A DNA stretch of 64,000 nucleotides from JAMLHH01 sp037189845 (GTDB lineage: Bacteria > Bacteroidota > Bacteroidia > Chitinophagales > JADIYW01), in assembly GCA_037189845.1 (NCBI GenBank), contig JBBCIS010000002.1, positions 124,001 to 188,000 of the forward strand, read 5' to 3'. Numbering within the stretch: the stretch's first letter is position 1; each line of letters starts with the position of its first letter. Of the stretch, positions 45,598 through 54,536 are shown one piece after another. Made by a program: the position numbers and the translations under genes. A model generated the notes under the pieces. The model made no database searches. It was given only the letters and a program-made list of their open reading frames with translations, and was not told the DNA's origin.

Positions 45598-46554
45598 ATG
45601 AGCATCCAACGTAAAAGCAAGCCAGCCAAAAAGATGTATAAAGAAGCGTCCTATCCTACATTTGACATTTGCAATCTCAACACTACCAGATTGTCGAATG
45701 ATCTTTTTAATGCAGACAGGTTTCGTGGTTATGTCAAAAACAATCCCCACGTACAAAACGTCCACAAACATTCTTTTTATCATCTGGTGTTTTTTACTGC
45801 CGGAGAAGGTCAGCAGATACTGGATTTTGAGACTTATCCGATCAAAAAAGGCATTATTTATTTCATGCGACCGAACCAGACACACAAATGGTTTTTTGAA
45901 GGAGAAGCAGATGGGTATATTGTCAATTTTTCAGCAGATTTTTTTGAGCAGCTTTCTATCCGTGCTGAAGTATTGGACAATTTTCCTTTCTTCAACTTAT
46001 TTTCCTCCCATCAGGTATTGGAATTAGATGAAAAATCTCAGGAAAAGGCGGAACATCTTTTCGAAGAAATCATTCAGGAGATTCACTCTTTAAACGAAAG
46101 AAATCATGGTTTGCTCATGATAGCTACTTATCTGCTGCAGATATTCAGTATTTCTGACAGAAATATTCCGCAGAGAGAAAATCTTTACGGAGAAAATCAT
46201 TTCAACTCTACTATCATCAAAAAATTCCTTGAGCTTATTGAAGATAATTTCAGAACAGTCAGGCTGCCAAAAGATTACGCTTCGATGTTGTATATCTCTT
46301 CCAGTCACCTGAACATGATTTGCCAGGAACAGGTCGGTACTTCTTCCGGAGAATTGATCAGAAACCGGGTATTGCTGGAAGCTAAAAGGCTGCTCGTCAA
46401 TTTTGAATTGTCTGTTTCTGCAATCGCCCTGGATCTGAACTTTTTTGACACTTCTTATTTCGTAAAATTTTTCAAGAAAGAAACCGGGCTGACTCCGGAA
46501 GCATTCAGGAAACAGTACAATAGTAAACCTTCAGCTAAAAATGAATCCTTATGA
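45598..46554 (+). CDS. AraC-family transcriptional regulator
   Basis: A protein of up to 318 residues: an N-terminal cupin-like sensor (about 35-185, HKHSFYHLVFFTAGEGQQ) and a C-terminal AraC double helix-turn-helix (about 210-305, ALDLNFFDTSYFVKFFKKETGL). The -7 promoter box ends one base before the ATG at 45598, which would make that start leaderless. An in-frame ATG at 45634 gives a ~33-base leader and may be the true start. Its stop overlaps the DUF983 ATG. Confidence 0.88.
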   Translation: MSIQRKSKPAKKMYKEASYPTFDICNLNTTRLSNDLFNADRFRGYVKNNPHVQNVHKHSFYHLVFFTAGEGQQILDFETYPIKKGIIYFMRPNQTHKWFFEGEADGYIVNFSADFFEQLSIRAEVLDNFPFFNLFSSHQVLELDEKSQEKAEHLFEEIIQEIHSLNERNHGLLMIATYLLQIFSISDRNIPQRENLYGENHFNSTIIKKFLELIEDNFRTVRLPKDYASMLYISSSHLNMICQEQVGTSSGELIRNRVLLEAKRLLVNFELSVSAIALDLNFFDTSYFVKFFKKETGLTPEAFRKQYNSKPSAKNESL

Positions 46555-46970
46555 AAGCGGATATATCAGAATACAAGAAACAACGCAGGATCTCAAGTGT
46601 GCTTTTGCAATCTAAATGCCCGAGATGTGGACAGGGAAATATGTTCAAAGACTCCAATCCTTACAATATCTACAACTATGACAAGATGAACAGATATTGC
46701 AGCCACTGTCATATGGATTTTGAACCGGAAACAGGCTTTTATTTCGGATCAATGTATGTGAGCTATGCTATTTGTGTAGCTATATCTGTAGCGACTTTCA
46801 TTCTTTATGCCATGACTTTGGGCTTTGGAAGAATATACATCTATCTTATTGCCAATTCTGCTTTACTCTTTTTGTTGTGGCCTTTTGTTTTCAGACTATC
46901 AAGGGTTTTATACTTATGGATGATGGATACTCTATTCAAAGGGGAAGGCTCTAAAGCGGATAAAGTATAG
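46551..46970 (+). CDS. DUF983 family membrane protein
   Basis: A 139-residue protein with an N-terminal zinc-knuckle, SKCPRCGQGNMF (about 20-31) and YCSHCHMDFEPE (about 51-62). Two transmembrane helices follow (about 70-95 and 100-122). This is the DUF983 pattern. Some members lie near cytochrome oxidase genes; here it is coupled by an ATGA overlap to an AraC regulator. Function unknown. Confidence 0.8.
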   Translation: MKADISEYKKQRRISSVLLQSKCPRCGQGNMFKDSNPYNIYNYDKMNRYCSHCHMDFEPETGFYFGSMYVSYAICVAISVATFILYAMTLGFGRIYIYLIANSALLFLLWPFVFRLSRVLYLWMMDTLFKGEGSKADKV

Positions 46971-47029
46971 AAGGTAGAGTCATAAAAATTGATAAGAAAA
47001 ATGAGATGATATCCAGCATGTCAAAATAC

Positions 47030-47097
47030 CATGTCATCCTGCGAGGATCTCTATGTAAGTACCTGATTACTATAGAAATGCTTTACAGCATGACATG
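47030..47097. repeat. REP-like palindromic intergenic repeat
   Basis: The left side CATGTCATCCTGCGAGGATC and the reverse complement of the right side (CATGTCATGCTGTAAAGCAT) align with several mismatches over about 30 bases. This GTCATCCTG form is a well-known type of dispersed palindrome in bacteria. It lies between convergent genes. Confidence 0.5.
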
Positions 47098-47181
47098 ACA
47101 GCATCACAATCATCTTACTTTGATTAAAGCTATTACAAATAATTGTTCATCCTATCTATGATATCATCTATAAGAAATACT

Positions 47182-47949
47182 TTAACCTAAAACGATTTTG
47201 TAATCTTTTGTTTCCTGAAAATCAGTAAATATTTTTTCCGAGATCTTCACCAGATGATCATATTGCTTTGCTCCATGGCTGATACGCTTGACACCAATTT
47301 CAGCAAGCTTTTCATATCCGGGTAGATTAGGAGTAGTAAATACATTTAATGGTATGGAAACTTTTGCCACGAAGGCTTTTAAATCTTCTTCGGTTTCTAT
47401 CAAAGGAACAAAAATACCGTCAGCTCCGGCTTCTTTATATGCATTTGCCCGCTTGATGGATTCTTCCAATGCGTTTTCATGTTTAGTGGTATAAGTATCT
47501 GCCCTGGCATTGATAAAAATATCTGTTTCAGATTTGATAGCTTTGATTTTTTCAGTCAGGATCTCAAAATCTCCTAAAATTCTTTTTCCGTTGACCACTT
47601 TACCGTCTTCCAGATTGATCCCCACCACTCCCATATCGGTTAATTTTTTGACGTATCCGGCAACTTCTTTCGGATCATCTGAGTAGCCTGCTTCAAAATC
47701 TACTGAGACAGGAATATCTGATACTTCGATAATTCTTTTAATCATAAACAGCAACTCATCCACACTGATATTTTCGCCGTCTGCATAACCCATAGAAAGC
47801 GCAATAGCATGACTGGATGAACCTAATGCCTTAAACCCGGCTTTTTCTGCAAGCTTCGCTGTATGTGCATCCCAGACATTTCCGAGCAGCAATGGCTGTG
47901 ATTGATGATGTAATGCTTTAAACTGTTGAATATTTCCACTTGTACTCAT
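47182..47949 (-). CDS. Isocitrate lyase/PEP mutase family enzyme
   Basis: This 255-residue TIM-barrel protein belongs to the ICL/PEPM superfamily. It has FKALGSSSHAIALSMGYADG at the N-terminus, VSVDFEAGYSDDP (metal-binding region, about 78-90), GINLEDG (about 110-116) and FINARADTY (about 144-152). It lacks the KKCGH-type motif of isocitrate lyase, so it is more like oxaloacetate decarboxylase, methylisocitrate-lyase or PEP-mutase relatives. Exact substrate unknown. It stands alone. Confidence 0.87.
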   Translation of the reverse strand: MSTSGNIQQFKALHHQSQPLLLGNVWDAHTAKLAEKAGFKALGSSSHAIALSMGYADGENISVDELLFMIKRIIEVSDIPVSVDFEAGYSDDPKEVAGYVKKLTDMGVVGINLEDGKVVNGKRILGDFEILTEKIKAIKSETDIFINARADTYTTKHENALEESIKRANAYKEAGADGIFVPLIETEEDLKAFVAKVSIPLNVFTTPNLPGYEKLAEIGVKRISHGAKQYDHLVKISEKIFTDFQETKDYKIVLG

Positions 47950-48053
47950 TGTTCAAAAAATTTTAGTATGTTTCAATGTAGTCTATTTGAAACAGTTTTG
48001 CAGGAGATATTTTGAATAACTCATTCAGCAAAGCAAACTATTCTTCCTGTTAT

Positions 48054-50024
48054 CTATCTGAGCTTCTCAAATTCTTGATGTTGCTTTAAAGCACAAAGAT
48101 TCGCTCTTTTAAAATCTTTCAGCTGGAGCTCGACTCCATATTGATTGTACATCCAGAACGGTTCAATATTAAAAGATTCAAAATCCTTTTTTAACAGCCC
48201 TTCCAGATAGTCCACTTTTTTCCTGTGATCTTCTGGTAATCTATTATAGTGCGACACAGCTGCACCTTCCTTTACTTCCCGCATTTTTCTTATAAACTCC
48301 AGCAGATTATAGCAGGTAGTAAACTGTCCACAAGCTATCACAGCTGCTCTCGTATCATTGTCCTGATCATTTTTATCAAACCATAAGGTTGTACCCATTT
48401 TAAATGCGGACTGGGCCACTATTTTCATCGACCTGCCGGGAATGACAGCTTCCTTATTGTTTTTTTCTCTCTCAGAGTCATTAGAAAATGACAACTCATA
48501 TATATAATTGTGTCTGATACAGCCCGAATAACTTTTGTTTCCTGCTGCATTTTCCAATAAATATCTGATACGTTTGAGAAAGATATCTGTATTCAACAAC
48601 AAGGTAGAACTGACTCTTTCTGTCAGCATATTGAGGATAATTCCCAAGGGAACAGAACGAAATCTTTTAAAGAGATTTTCTACTATTTCTTCTGAAAATG
48701 TATTGGCTAAATCGAGCCCTTTTTTACTGCTGCTTTTGCCTTTTATAAATTTTTTTATCCAAAATATACATCCCCAAACCACAATTCCTGCCAATGAAAA
48801 TAATGTACCTACCATCACCAGCAAATAATTGCAGACATTATTTCTAAAGAAGTCTTTAAATCCCAGAATCAACATTCCGATACCTGCCGATAAAATCATT
48901 GCGAAAACCAGCCTGTACCATTGCACCGATAATCTGCCCCACCATTTAATATCGCTTATTGCAGGTTCCCAGGGATCCATAAAATGATTGTCTACATCAT
49001 TGATAAGCATCAGATTAAAAGGCCGGAAAGTCGTGTTTTTACTTATCCTCCTCTCCTGTGCATCCATAATGCTTTCCAATGCCTGATTATCGGTAATGCC
49101 TCCATCCATGAATCCGAATTTCAAATCACCGGATTTTTGAATATTCTCGAATGCCTTTTCGATTTGGTCACATGAAGGTTTGTATGGCAATGTTTTTATC
49201 ATCTCCTTCACTGATGTTTCCCCATATATCCTGCTCAGCTCTTTCTCATCCATCTCTCTCAATTCTATAAAAAGAGCATCTAAAAGTGTCTCTGATGTTA
49301 GTTCCTTTTGTTCAGGCACATCGTTTTCAGCACATTTATAAGTAAAATCATCCGGGAATATAATAGGCTCCAATCCCGCAGGGAAACAGGACGAAGCTGC
49401 CAGAAGATCGGATAGCTTCAATTTATTTTTCACATCATCCTTCAGGTGAATGGTAAAATTCCCGTATCTGAATTTCTCATCCGGTTTACTGTCTGTTTTC
49501 ATTTTAATATTCTGCCGGAACAATAATCCTCTGTAAAATTCAGTGGTATTAAAGCAAACTTCTTCCAGATGGGTACCGGATTCCGGAATATATAAATCTC
49601 CGAGCAGCTTGCCATTAAACAAACACTCATCATAAGCCAGTGCAAAGGCATTTATCATGTTTTTGTTTTTGTCCGGAGTTTTTTCCCAACAGATATCCTC
49701 ATTTAAAATATCCATCACTCGTTTCAACAAATTCGTGCCTGTAAGATTATCAAAAAGATTTCTGTAAAAATCATCAAAGGATTTACCATTAGCATTGTGC
49801 TGGGCATACATCGCATTCGCTATCGTCCCTCCTGATGCGGAAGAAATAAATGTCACATTTTCCAGCAAAGTACGACCGTCTTCCTGTTTCAACTTGTGCA
49901 GATAGCTCAACACGCCCAATGAATAAGAAGCGGCCCTGTAACCTCCGCCGGAAAAAGCAAGGGCTATATTATCGAACGGTCCTTCTTTCAGGACAGATTC
50001 TTCCACCGGATATTTTTCACTCAT
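48054..50024 (-). CDS. Patatin-like phospholipase with internal membrane segments
   Basis: A 656-residue protein with a patatin domain. The oxyanion loop is LAFSGGGYRA (about 22-31). The nucleophile is Ser64 in SSASGG, where the first Gly of GxSxG is Ser, and the catalytic Asp is in FMDGGITDNQ (about 309-318). Two strong transmembrane helices (about 372-390 and 398-425) divide the sequence. A C-terminal domain of ~210 residues has DYLEGLLKKDFESF near its end. Such phospholipases act in lipid turnover or in defence effectors; here there is no partner gene. Confidence 0.85.
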   Translation of the reverse strand: MSEKYPVEESVLKEGPFDNIALAFSGGGYRAASYSLGVLSYLHKLKQEDGRTLLENVTFISSASGGTIANAMYAQHNANGKSFDDFYRNLFDNLTGTNLLKRVMDILNEDICWEKTPDKNKNMINAFALAYDECLFNGKLLGDLYIPESGTHLEEVCFNTTEFYRGLLFRQNIKMKTDSKPDEKFRYGNFTIHLKDDVKNKLKLSDLLAASSCFPAGLEPIIFPDDFTYKCAENDVPEQKELTSETLLDALFIELREMDEKELSRIYGETSVKEMIKTLPYKPSCDQIEKAFENIQKSGDLKFGFMDGGITDNQALESIMDAQERRISKNTTFRPFNLMLINDVDNHFMDPWEPAISDIKWWGRLSVQWYRLVFAMILSAGIGMLILGFKDFFRNNVCNYLLVMVGTLFSLAGIVVWGCIFWIKKFIKGKSSSKKGLDLANTFSEEIVENLFKRFRSVPLGIILNMLTERVSSTLLLNTDIFLKRIRYLLENAAGNKSYSGCIRHNYIYELSFSNDSEREKNNKEAVIPGRSMKIVAQSAFKMGTTLWFDKNDQDNDTRAAVIACGQFTTCYNLLEFIRKMREVKEGAAVSHYNRLPEDHRKKVDYLEGLLKKDFESFNIEPFWMYNQYGVELQLKDFKRANLCALKQHQEFEKLR

Positions 50025-50196
50025 TTGGTTTGTTTTTGGGTAGTTAACAGATAGCTATTACAGAAGGAAGATTATTCTATACCGCGCAGGTCGGCTGGAG
50101 AATAAAAACATCACAACGAACGCTCAACTAAATATATAAAACAGAATCAAATTATTTTATTACTTCATTTAAATATATTCCCTTCGCCAATTACAA

Positions 50197-50228
50197 AAGA
50201 GGCACAAAACTTTCGTCCTGTGCCTCTT
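50197..50228 (-). terminator. Terminator of the rtcB operon
   Basis: AAGAGGCACA (50197-50206) and TGTGCCTCTT (50219-50228) form a perfect 10-bp hairpin just past the rtcB stop codon, followed on the minus strand by TTTTGTAATT. Confidence 0.8.
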
Positions 50229-50241
50229 AACTATACCAACT

Positions 50242-51666
50242 TTAATCTTCCCGGCTTCCGTCATCTGCCATTCGCACCATTTTCGGAGTAAATCTGGCGA
50301 CAACATCCACTAAATCCTGCTGGGCAGCCATCACCGTATGAATGTCTTTATATGCCATAGGTGCTTCGTCTTTTCCGGCTCCCAGCAGTACAACTCCTGC
50401 ATCTGCTAATGCAGCATTCATAGTCTCTGCAGAGATATTTTTAATCGCCTGTGTACGGCTCATCTGTCTTCCTGCACCATGTGAAGCTGAATTGATAGCA
50501 GCATTTTCACCTTTTCCTCTCACTAAGAAACCAGGTGCAGTCATAGATCCGGGAATAATTCCCATCACATCTTTCCCTGCTGGAGTTGCTCCTTTTCTGT
50601 GGACAATCACTTCTTCTCCGTTCCAGACTTCTTTCCACGCAAAGTTGTGGTGATTCTCTACTTTCGCCAGCACCTGAGCACCCAACACATTGGCCATCTT
50701 CGCATGGATAACTTCGTGGCAGGCAGAAGCATAATCTCCTGCAAGGTTCATCGCCAACCAGTAATCATTTCCTTCCTCTGTGTTCAAGTTCAGGTATGCC
50801 AGATTTTTAGCTTCATAAGGCAGCTTGCAGATCTCTTTAGCCAGACGGGTATAATGTCCTGCTACAGTAGCTCCGAATCCCCTGGATCCTGAATGCGTCA
50901 AAAGTGCAAGGTAGCATCCTTTTTTTACGCCCAGCTTTTCATCGTCACTTTCGAAATCCAGGTATCCGAATTCCACAAAGTGATTACCTCCGCCGGAGCT
51001 TCCCAACTGGGACCAGGCTTTGTCTTTCAGATTGGCGATGAATTTATTTTCACCAAACAAAGTATTATCCAGCACAGCATGCTCTGCCCTTTTATTTCTG
51101 ACAAATCCGGCTCCTGCACCGAACTGTGTTTGCCTGAACAGGATATCTTTGTATAAATCCTGATGAACATCAAAGTGGGATACAGGTATATCGTATACAG
51201 ATAAAGCCATCCGGCAACCAATATCCACTCCTACACCATAAGGAATGACTGCATTTTTAGTAGCCAGTACGCCTCCTATCGGCAAACCATATCCCTGATG
51301 GGCATCGGGCATCAGTGCACCTCCCACAGTGACAGGCAGATGCATGGCTATGTTCATTTGCCGTAGTGCACCTTCCTCGATATTTTCTGCACCATATATT
51401 GCAAAAGCCTCAGCAGTTTCTTTCAAAGGAATGATATCTTCCTCAACTTTGGCTCCTACGCCTTCAATAATAGCAGTAGCCAGCTTTCCGAATACTTTAT
51501 TTTCTATATAGGCTTCCGGATTTTTCAATACAGCTTCATAATGTTGCAGCATTTCAGTTCTATTGTATCCAGTTCTTTTTTTATTGACGTTCAATGCGAT
51601 ACCTAACAATTCATTTTGAGGATACCCTAAAGCCATTAAATCATTTCCGTTAATTTGTTGTGACAT
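50242..51666 (-). CDS. rtcB: RNA-splicing ligase RtcB
   Basis: RtcB joins RNA 2',3'-cyclic-phosphate or 3'-phosphate ends to 5'-OH ends using GTP and Mn2+. The 474-residue protein has all key motifs: GVGVDIGCRMAL (about 143-154, metal Cys), SSGGGNHFVEFG, LLTHSGSRGFG, VENHHNFAWKE and NSASHGAGRQMSR with the His that is guanylylated. It is the second gene of a minus-strand operon, 42 bases after the RING-like/TerD-like gene, and it is followed by a strong terminator. Neither archease nor RtcA is nearby. The operon leader contains a tRNA-like RNA. Confidence 0.96.
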   Translation of the reverse strand: MSQQINGNDLMALGYPQNELLGIALNVNKKRTGYNRTEMLQHYEAVLKNPEAYIENKVFGKLATAIIEGVGAKVEEDIIPLKETAEAFAIYGAENIEEGALRQMNIAMHLPVTVGGALMPDAHQGYGLPIGGVLATKNAVIPYGVGVDIGCRMALSVYDIPVSHFDVHQDLYKDILFRQTQFGAGAGFVRNKRAEHAVLDNTLFGENKFIANLKDKAWSQLGSSGGGNHFVEFGYLDFESDDEKLGVKKGCYLALLTHSGSRGFGATVAGHYTRLAKEICKLPYEAKNLAYLNLNTEEGNDYWLAMNLAGDYASACHEVIHAKMANVLGAQVLAKVENHHNFAWKEVWNGEEVIVHRKGATPAGKDVMGIIPGSMTAPGFLVRGKGENAAINSASHGAGRQMSRTQAIKNISAETMNAALADAGVVLLGAGKDEAPMAYKDIHTVMAAQQDLVDVVARFTPKMVRMADDGSRED

Positions 51667-51708
51667 TTTATTTTCTTTTTAAGACCAGCAGCACCGTATA
51701 AGGTACTG

Positions 51709-53946
51709 CTAATCGATCAGTAATTGTGTGATTCCTGCGATGTCCATTGCCCATTCTCTTGAATAGACTTCATCTGCCAGCTCTTTATCTTTCACTATTT
51801 CCAGCTGCTGAGCACGGGCTTTCAAAGCCAATAGGTTTCCGACTGTAGTTTTAGCATTCAGTTTTGCAAGCATTGCATCCACACCCCTAAGATCTAATTG
51901 CATGACGGTCTGCCCTCCGAATGCCAATTCTAACCAGACGATCTCTCTTTTGGCTACATCCAGCATACCGAATACCAAGCCTTTGGATAATGTCTGCGTT
52001 ACTCTCACCTGGTGTTGTACACAGGATGGGTCATAAGCTACTCCGGTACTTTGACTGATCTTCATCGGATGCGCACTATTCATCCAACCTACTACCAGAT
52101 TCGGAACAATAGCACCTGAACTGTAGGCATTACAGGTAAAAGATACATATCGCGCTCCTGCTCTTTCCAATCTCTCCATATCTATTTCAATATATTCAGC
52201 CGTACCAATCATATGTGGAATAGAACGGATATCGCCGCTGTGCTTTGCACCGGTTACACATAGAGAGGCATAGTTACAAATTTCAGTTCTGTCCGGATAA
52301 GTAATGGTACAGCTCAAATCCATATCCAGGTGCTGAGCCGGTAAGCCTTTACCCCATTGCATGAACAATCTGACTTTGTTTCCTTCTACAGGAAATCTCA
52401 TTCCTGTCAGAGCCGAAGGTAAATCCTGTACTGTTTCAGAACGATCTCCGATGAGTACCGGCATATAGAATAAGTTCGGTTCTATATAGATCGTTTTGTT
52501 ATCGTTATTCACAGAAGCATATCTTTCCTCCATAGATCTCAATACCAAATCCTCCACTGACCCAATCATCTCTGCAAGCTGTTCTTTTGTATAAAGCCCT
52601 AAAAACTTATTGGCATTCACAACTTTAACAGTTCCTCCAAGCGGCTTCACTGCTCTGCGGTTATCCTGATCAAAGTATCTTGCTGCATAACTGTTCAACG
52701 TGAAAAGTAATCTTGCAGGAATCTGATTTGCCACTTCTTCAAAGGCTGTCAACGCTGCATCTTTTCCAAACCACAACATATTGGCAAACAACGATCTGGC
52801 AAACAAACCAGGACGTTCTTTCAGCAAGGCAAAAGCATTTTCTGCATCATTTTGCAGCCTGTACTCTTCAATAAGTCCTGTAGTGACTACATAATCCTTA
52901 CGATAAAACACATCCATCAATTCTCTCAAACGCTCCATACCTTCCTGACGGCTATACTCCGACAAACGCAAGGCTCTGATAAATCTCACCCACATTTGTC
53001 TTTTAGGATGCATCAATTCGGCAGATTTTCCCGGAGACAAAGGCAAATCATTCAGCCATTTAGCTATTACTCTGGATTCGGAACGGCTGTATTTTAGCTT
53101 CAGCTCTCTTTTTGCAACTGATCCGGATTTCACACCAACTGATGCAGTTTGTAAAAAATGATATGCATTTTGTCTTTTTCGTTTTGCGATCACTCTAGGC
53201 TCTATGATCTGCATAAATCCTGTGTGCTTGTACCACAAATATCTCATGATATCTACGGGTGACGTAAATAATGCTCCAGCTTCTTCCGCTTTTCCGTTCT
53301 CTTTGAGGGCATCTATTACCAGCATTTTCGTTTCTTTCATGGTGATTTCCACCTCCGGCAAATCATAATGCTTCAAAAACACTCTTAAAGAATCTGCCTG
53401 GGTTGCATCCAATGCTGTTTTAGAGTGTAAAAGGTTGGATAAAGCAGTCTGAACTTCAGGGTCTGTCCATAGCTTCAGCACTTTCAGTCTGGTTCCTTGC
53501 CCGGTATAAATCTCTCCGTTCGTTTCAAAAGGAGTTCCGCAAAACGGACATCCATTGTATCGCTCCAAAGGAAAAGTATTTTCCGGAATCAGGTGACCGC
53601 ATTGTAGCTTTTCTCCTTTGACACCTGTAAAGATATTTGCAATGAACGTCAGCCAATGATCTGTCCTGGTTTCCTGAGTAGGAATGTCCCAACCCTTCAC
53701 CAATGGTGTCCAGTTGTTTTTGAGCTGTAAGACATCTGTAAATGTTTCATAGATCTCTACAAGCTGTCGAGGTGTTAACTGGTTCAGCTGAAGCAATAAA
53801 TTCTCTTCCACTGTATAACCCAGCTTCACAAGATTTGCTACCAGGTTGGCAGTCGTTTCTTTCAACATCAAAGCTTTCTTATTTTTCGTTTCTCTGATGT
53901 AAACCGCATTGTAGCGGATTCCGATTTTCAATAATTCTTTTTTCAT
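51709..53946 (-). CDS. RtcB-associated protein with Zn-knuckle and TerD-like domain
   Basis: From ATG 53946 the product has 745 residues. A zinc-binding, RING-like knuckle (Cys116, His118, Cys133, Cys136 in LQCGH...CPFCGTPF) follows an N-terminal helical domain. The middle (about 165-480) is a helical, repeat-like region. About 525-680 resembles a TerD domain (HLDMDLSCTITYPDRTE, VSFTCNAYSSG). This could be the MXAN_6230/SCO0854 RING-domain family, which I cannot confirm. I see no convincing TROVE or vWA motif, so it is not an obvious Ro protein, although the gene order with rtcB and a tRNA-like RNA is the same as for Rsr. TTG 53961 is an alternative start. Confidence 0.72.
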   Translation of the reverse strand: MKKELLKIGIRYNAVYIRETKNKKALMLKETTANLVANLVKLGYTVEENLLLQLNQLTPRQLVEIYETFTDVLQLKNNWTPLVKGWDIPTQETRTDHWLTFIANIFTGVKGEKLQCGHLIPENTFPLERYNGCPFCGTPFETNGEIYTGQGTRLKVLKLWTDPEVQTALSNLLHSKTALDATQADSLRVFLKHYDLPEVEITMKETKMLVIDALKENGKAEEAGALFTSPVDIMRYLWYKHTGFMQIIEPRVIAKRKRQNAYHFLQTASVGVKSGSVAKRELKLKYSRSESRVIAKWLNDLPLSPGKSAELMHPKRQMWVRFIRALRLSEYSRQEGMERLRELMDVFYRKDYVVTTGLIEEYRLQNDAENAFALLKERPGLFARSLFANMLWFGKDAALTAFEEVANQIPARLLFTLNSYAARYFDQDNRRAVKPLGGTVKVVNANKFLGLYTKEQLAEMIGSVEDLVLRSMEERYASVNNDNKTIYIEPNLFYMPVLIGDRSETVQDLPSALTGMRFPVEGNKVRLFMQWGKGLPAQHLDMDLSCTITYPDRTEICNYASLCVTGAKHSGDIRSIPHMIGTAEYIEIDMERLERAGARYVSFTCNAYSSGAIVPNLVVGWMNSAHPMKISQSTGVAYDPSCVQHQVRVTQTLSKGLVFGMLDVAKREIVWLELAFGGQTVMQLDLRGVDAMLAKLNAKTTVGNLLALKARAQQLEIVKDKELADEVYSREWAMDIAGITQLLID

Positions 53947-53970
53947 CTTTTTAAAATTCAAAAGGTAATC

Positions 53971-54094
53971 TTGCTGCTCAAATGGGGTAAGTAGTAAGCA
54001 GCAATTGACCTTCGGGTAATTAATCTGGTAATTGTACAGCTGGACTCGACCCCATCAGTCTTTCGACTGTTCCCGGATGTGTAGTAAGCTGCAC
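53971..54094 (-). ncRNA. Paired stem-loops in operon leader
   Basis: Between the tRNA-like RNA and the coding region are two hairpins. In the first, GTGCAGC (54094-54088) pairs with GCTGTAC (54040-54034) and encloses a GAAA-tetraloop hairpin (CAGTC/GACTG) and a TCGAGT segment like a T loop. In the second, TTGCTGCT (54004-53997) pairs with AGCAGCAA (53978-53971). Each 5' strand is followed by the same TTACTAC motif. The second hairpin ends 24 bases before the ATG. They may be part of one larger RNA or protein-binding sites in the mRNA leader. Confidence 0.5.
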
Positions 54095-54108
54095 TTAACC
54101 ATTTTTTG

Positions 54109-54229
54109 GGGGACAGGTGGGATTCGAACCCACGACCCAGGCAACCTCAATGCAGAAGTAAATTTGATTTGACCATAATACAGATAATCATCAAACTAAC
54201 TTGCTCTACCAGGCTGAGCTACTGTCCCC
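54109..54229 (-). ncRNA. tRNA-like RNA with extended anticodon-arm hairpin
   Basis: The 121-base minus-strand sequence has an 8-bp acceptor-type stem (54229-54222 with 54116-54109), a canonical D arm (GCTC-AGCCTGGTA-GAGC) and a canonical T arm (GTGGG-TTCGAAT-CCCAC). In place of the anticodon arm is a long hairpin. AAGTTAGTTTGAT (54202-54190) pairs with ATCAAATTTACTT (54168-54156) with one mismatch, then six more pairs lead to a 7-base loop CTGTATT. A 22-base linker leads to the T arm. No CCA is encoded. No intron removal that I tried gives a normal tRNA. Bacterial Y RNAs (YrlA) near rsr-rtcB are also tRNA mimics. Confidence 0.75.
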
Positions 54230-54246
54230 GTTTTTTACCGATAATC

Positions 54247-54288
54247 TTGTAAGAAATTCAATTTTCAGTTGAGTGAAGTATCTTACAA
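54247..54288. promoter_or_regulatory. Inverted repeat in the divergent rtcB/WYL region
   Basis: TTGTAAGA (54247-54254) and TCTTACAA (54281-54288) are perfect 8-bp arms 26 bases apart, just upstream of the tRNA-like RNA. This is a candidate operator controlling the RNA and the rtcB operon. Confidence 0.4.
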
Positions 54289-54464
54289 TTGACCGGTGGT
54301 TTATCATGTGAAAGAACGTTGTCGCGATTGACATTACAAAGATGTCCCGCATTAGATGCAGAGGAATTGCGCAGTCATAAATTTCCTGAAAACTATTTTT
54401 AATCAACTGACAATCAGTAACATAATTTCAATTTATTTAAAACAGGCTTATACATAAGCGTAAT

Positions 54465-54485
54465 CTGCGCAAATAGATTGCGCAG
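54465..54485. promoter_or_regulatory. Palindrome upstream of WYL regulator gene
   Basis: CTGCGCAA-ATAGA-TTGCGCAG is a perfect 8-bp inverted repeat 51 bases before the WYL gene. A third, degenerate half-site (ACTTTGCG) follows. It is a likely regulator-binding site, though CGCAGA-type text also occurs as intergenic repeats in this genome (4809-4830). Confidence 0.45.
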
Positions 54486-54536
54486 AAACTTTGCGTAGAT
54501 GCATAACAAAGACTACATTTATTCAAAAATCTCCGG

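Noticed and set aside
54109..54229. Intron-containing tRNA
   Set aside because: No choice of splice points that I tried gives a 5-bp anticodon stem with a 7-base loop compatible with the D and T arms; it is too short for a group I intron.
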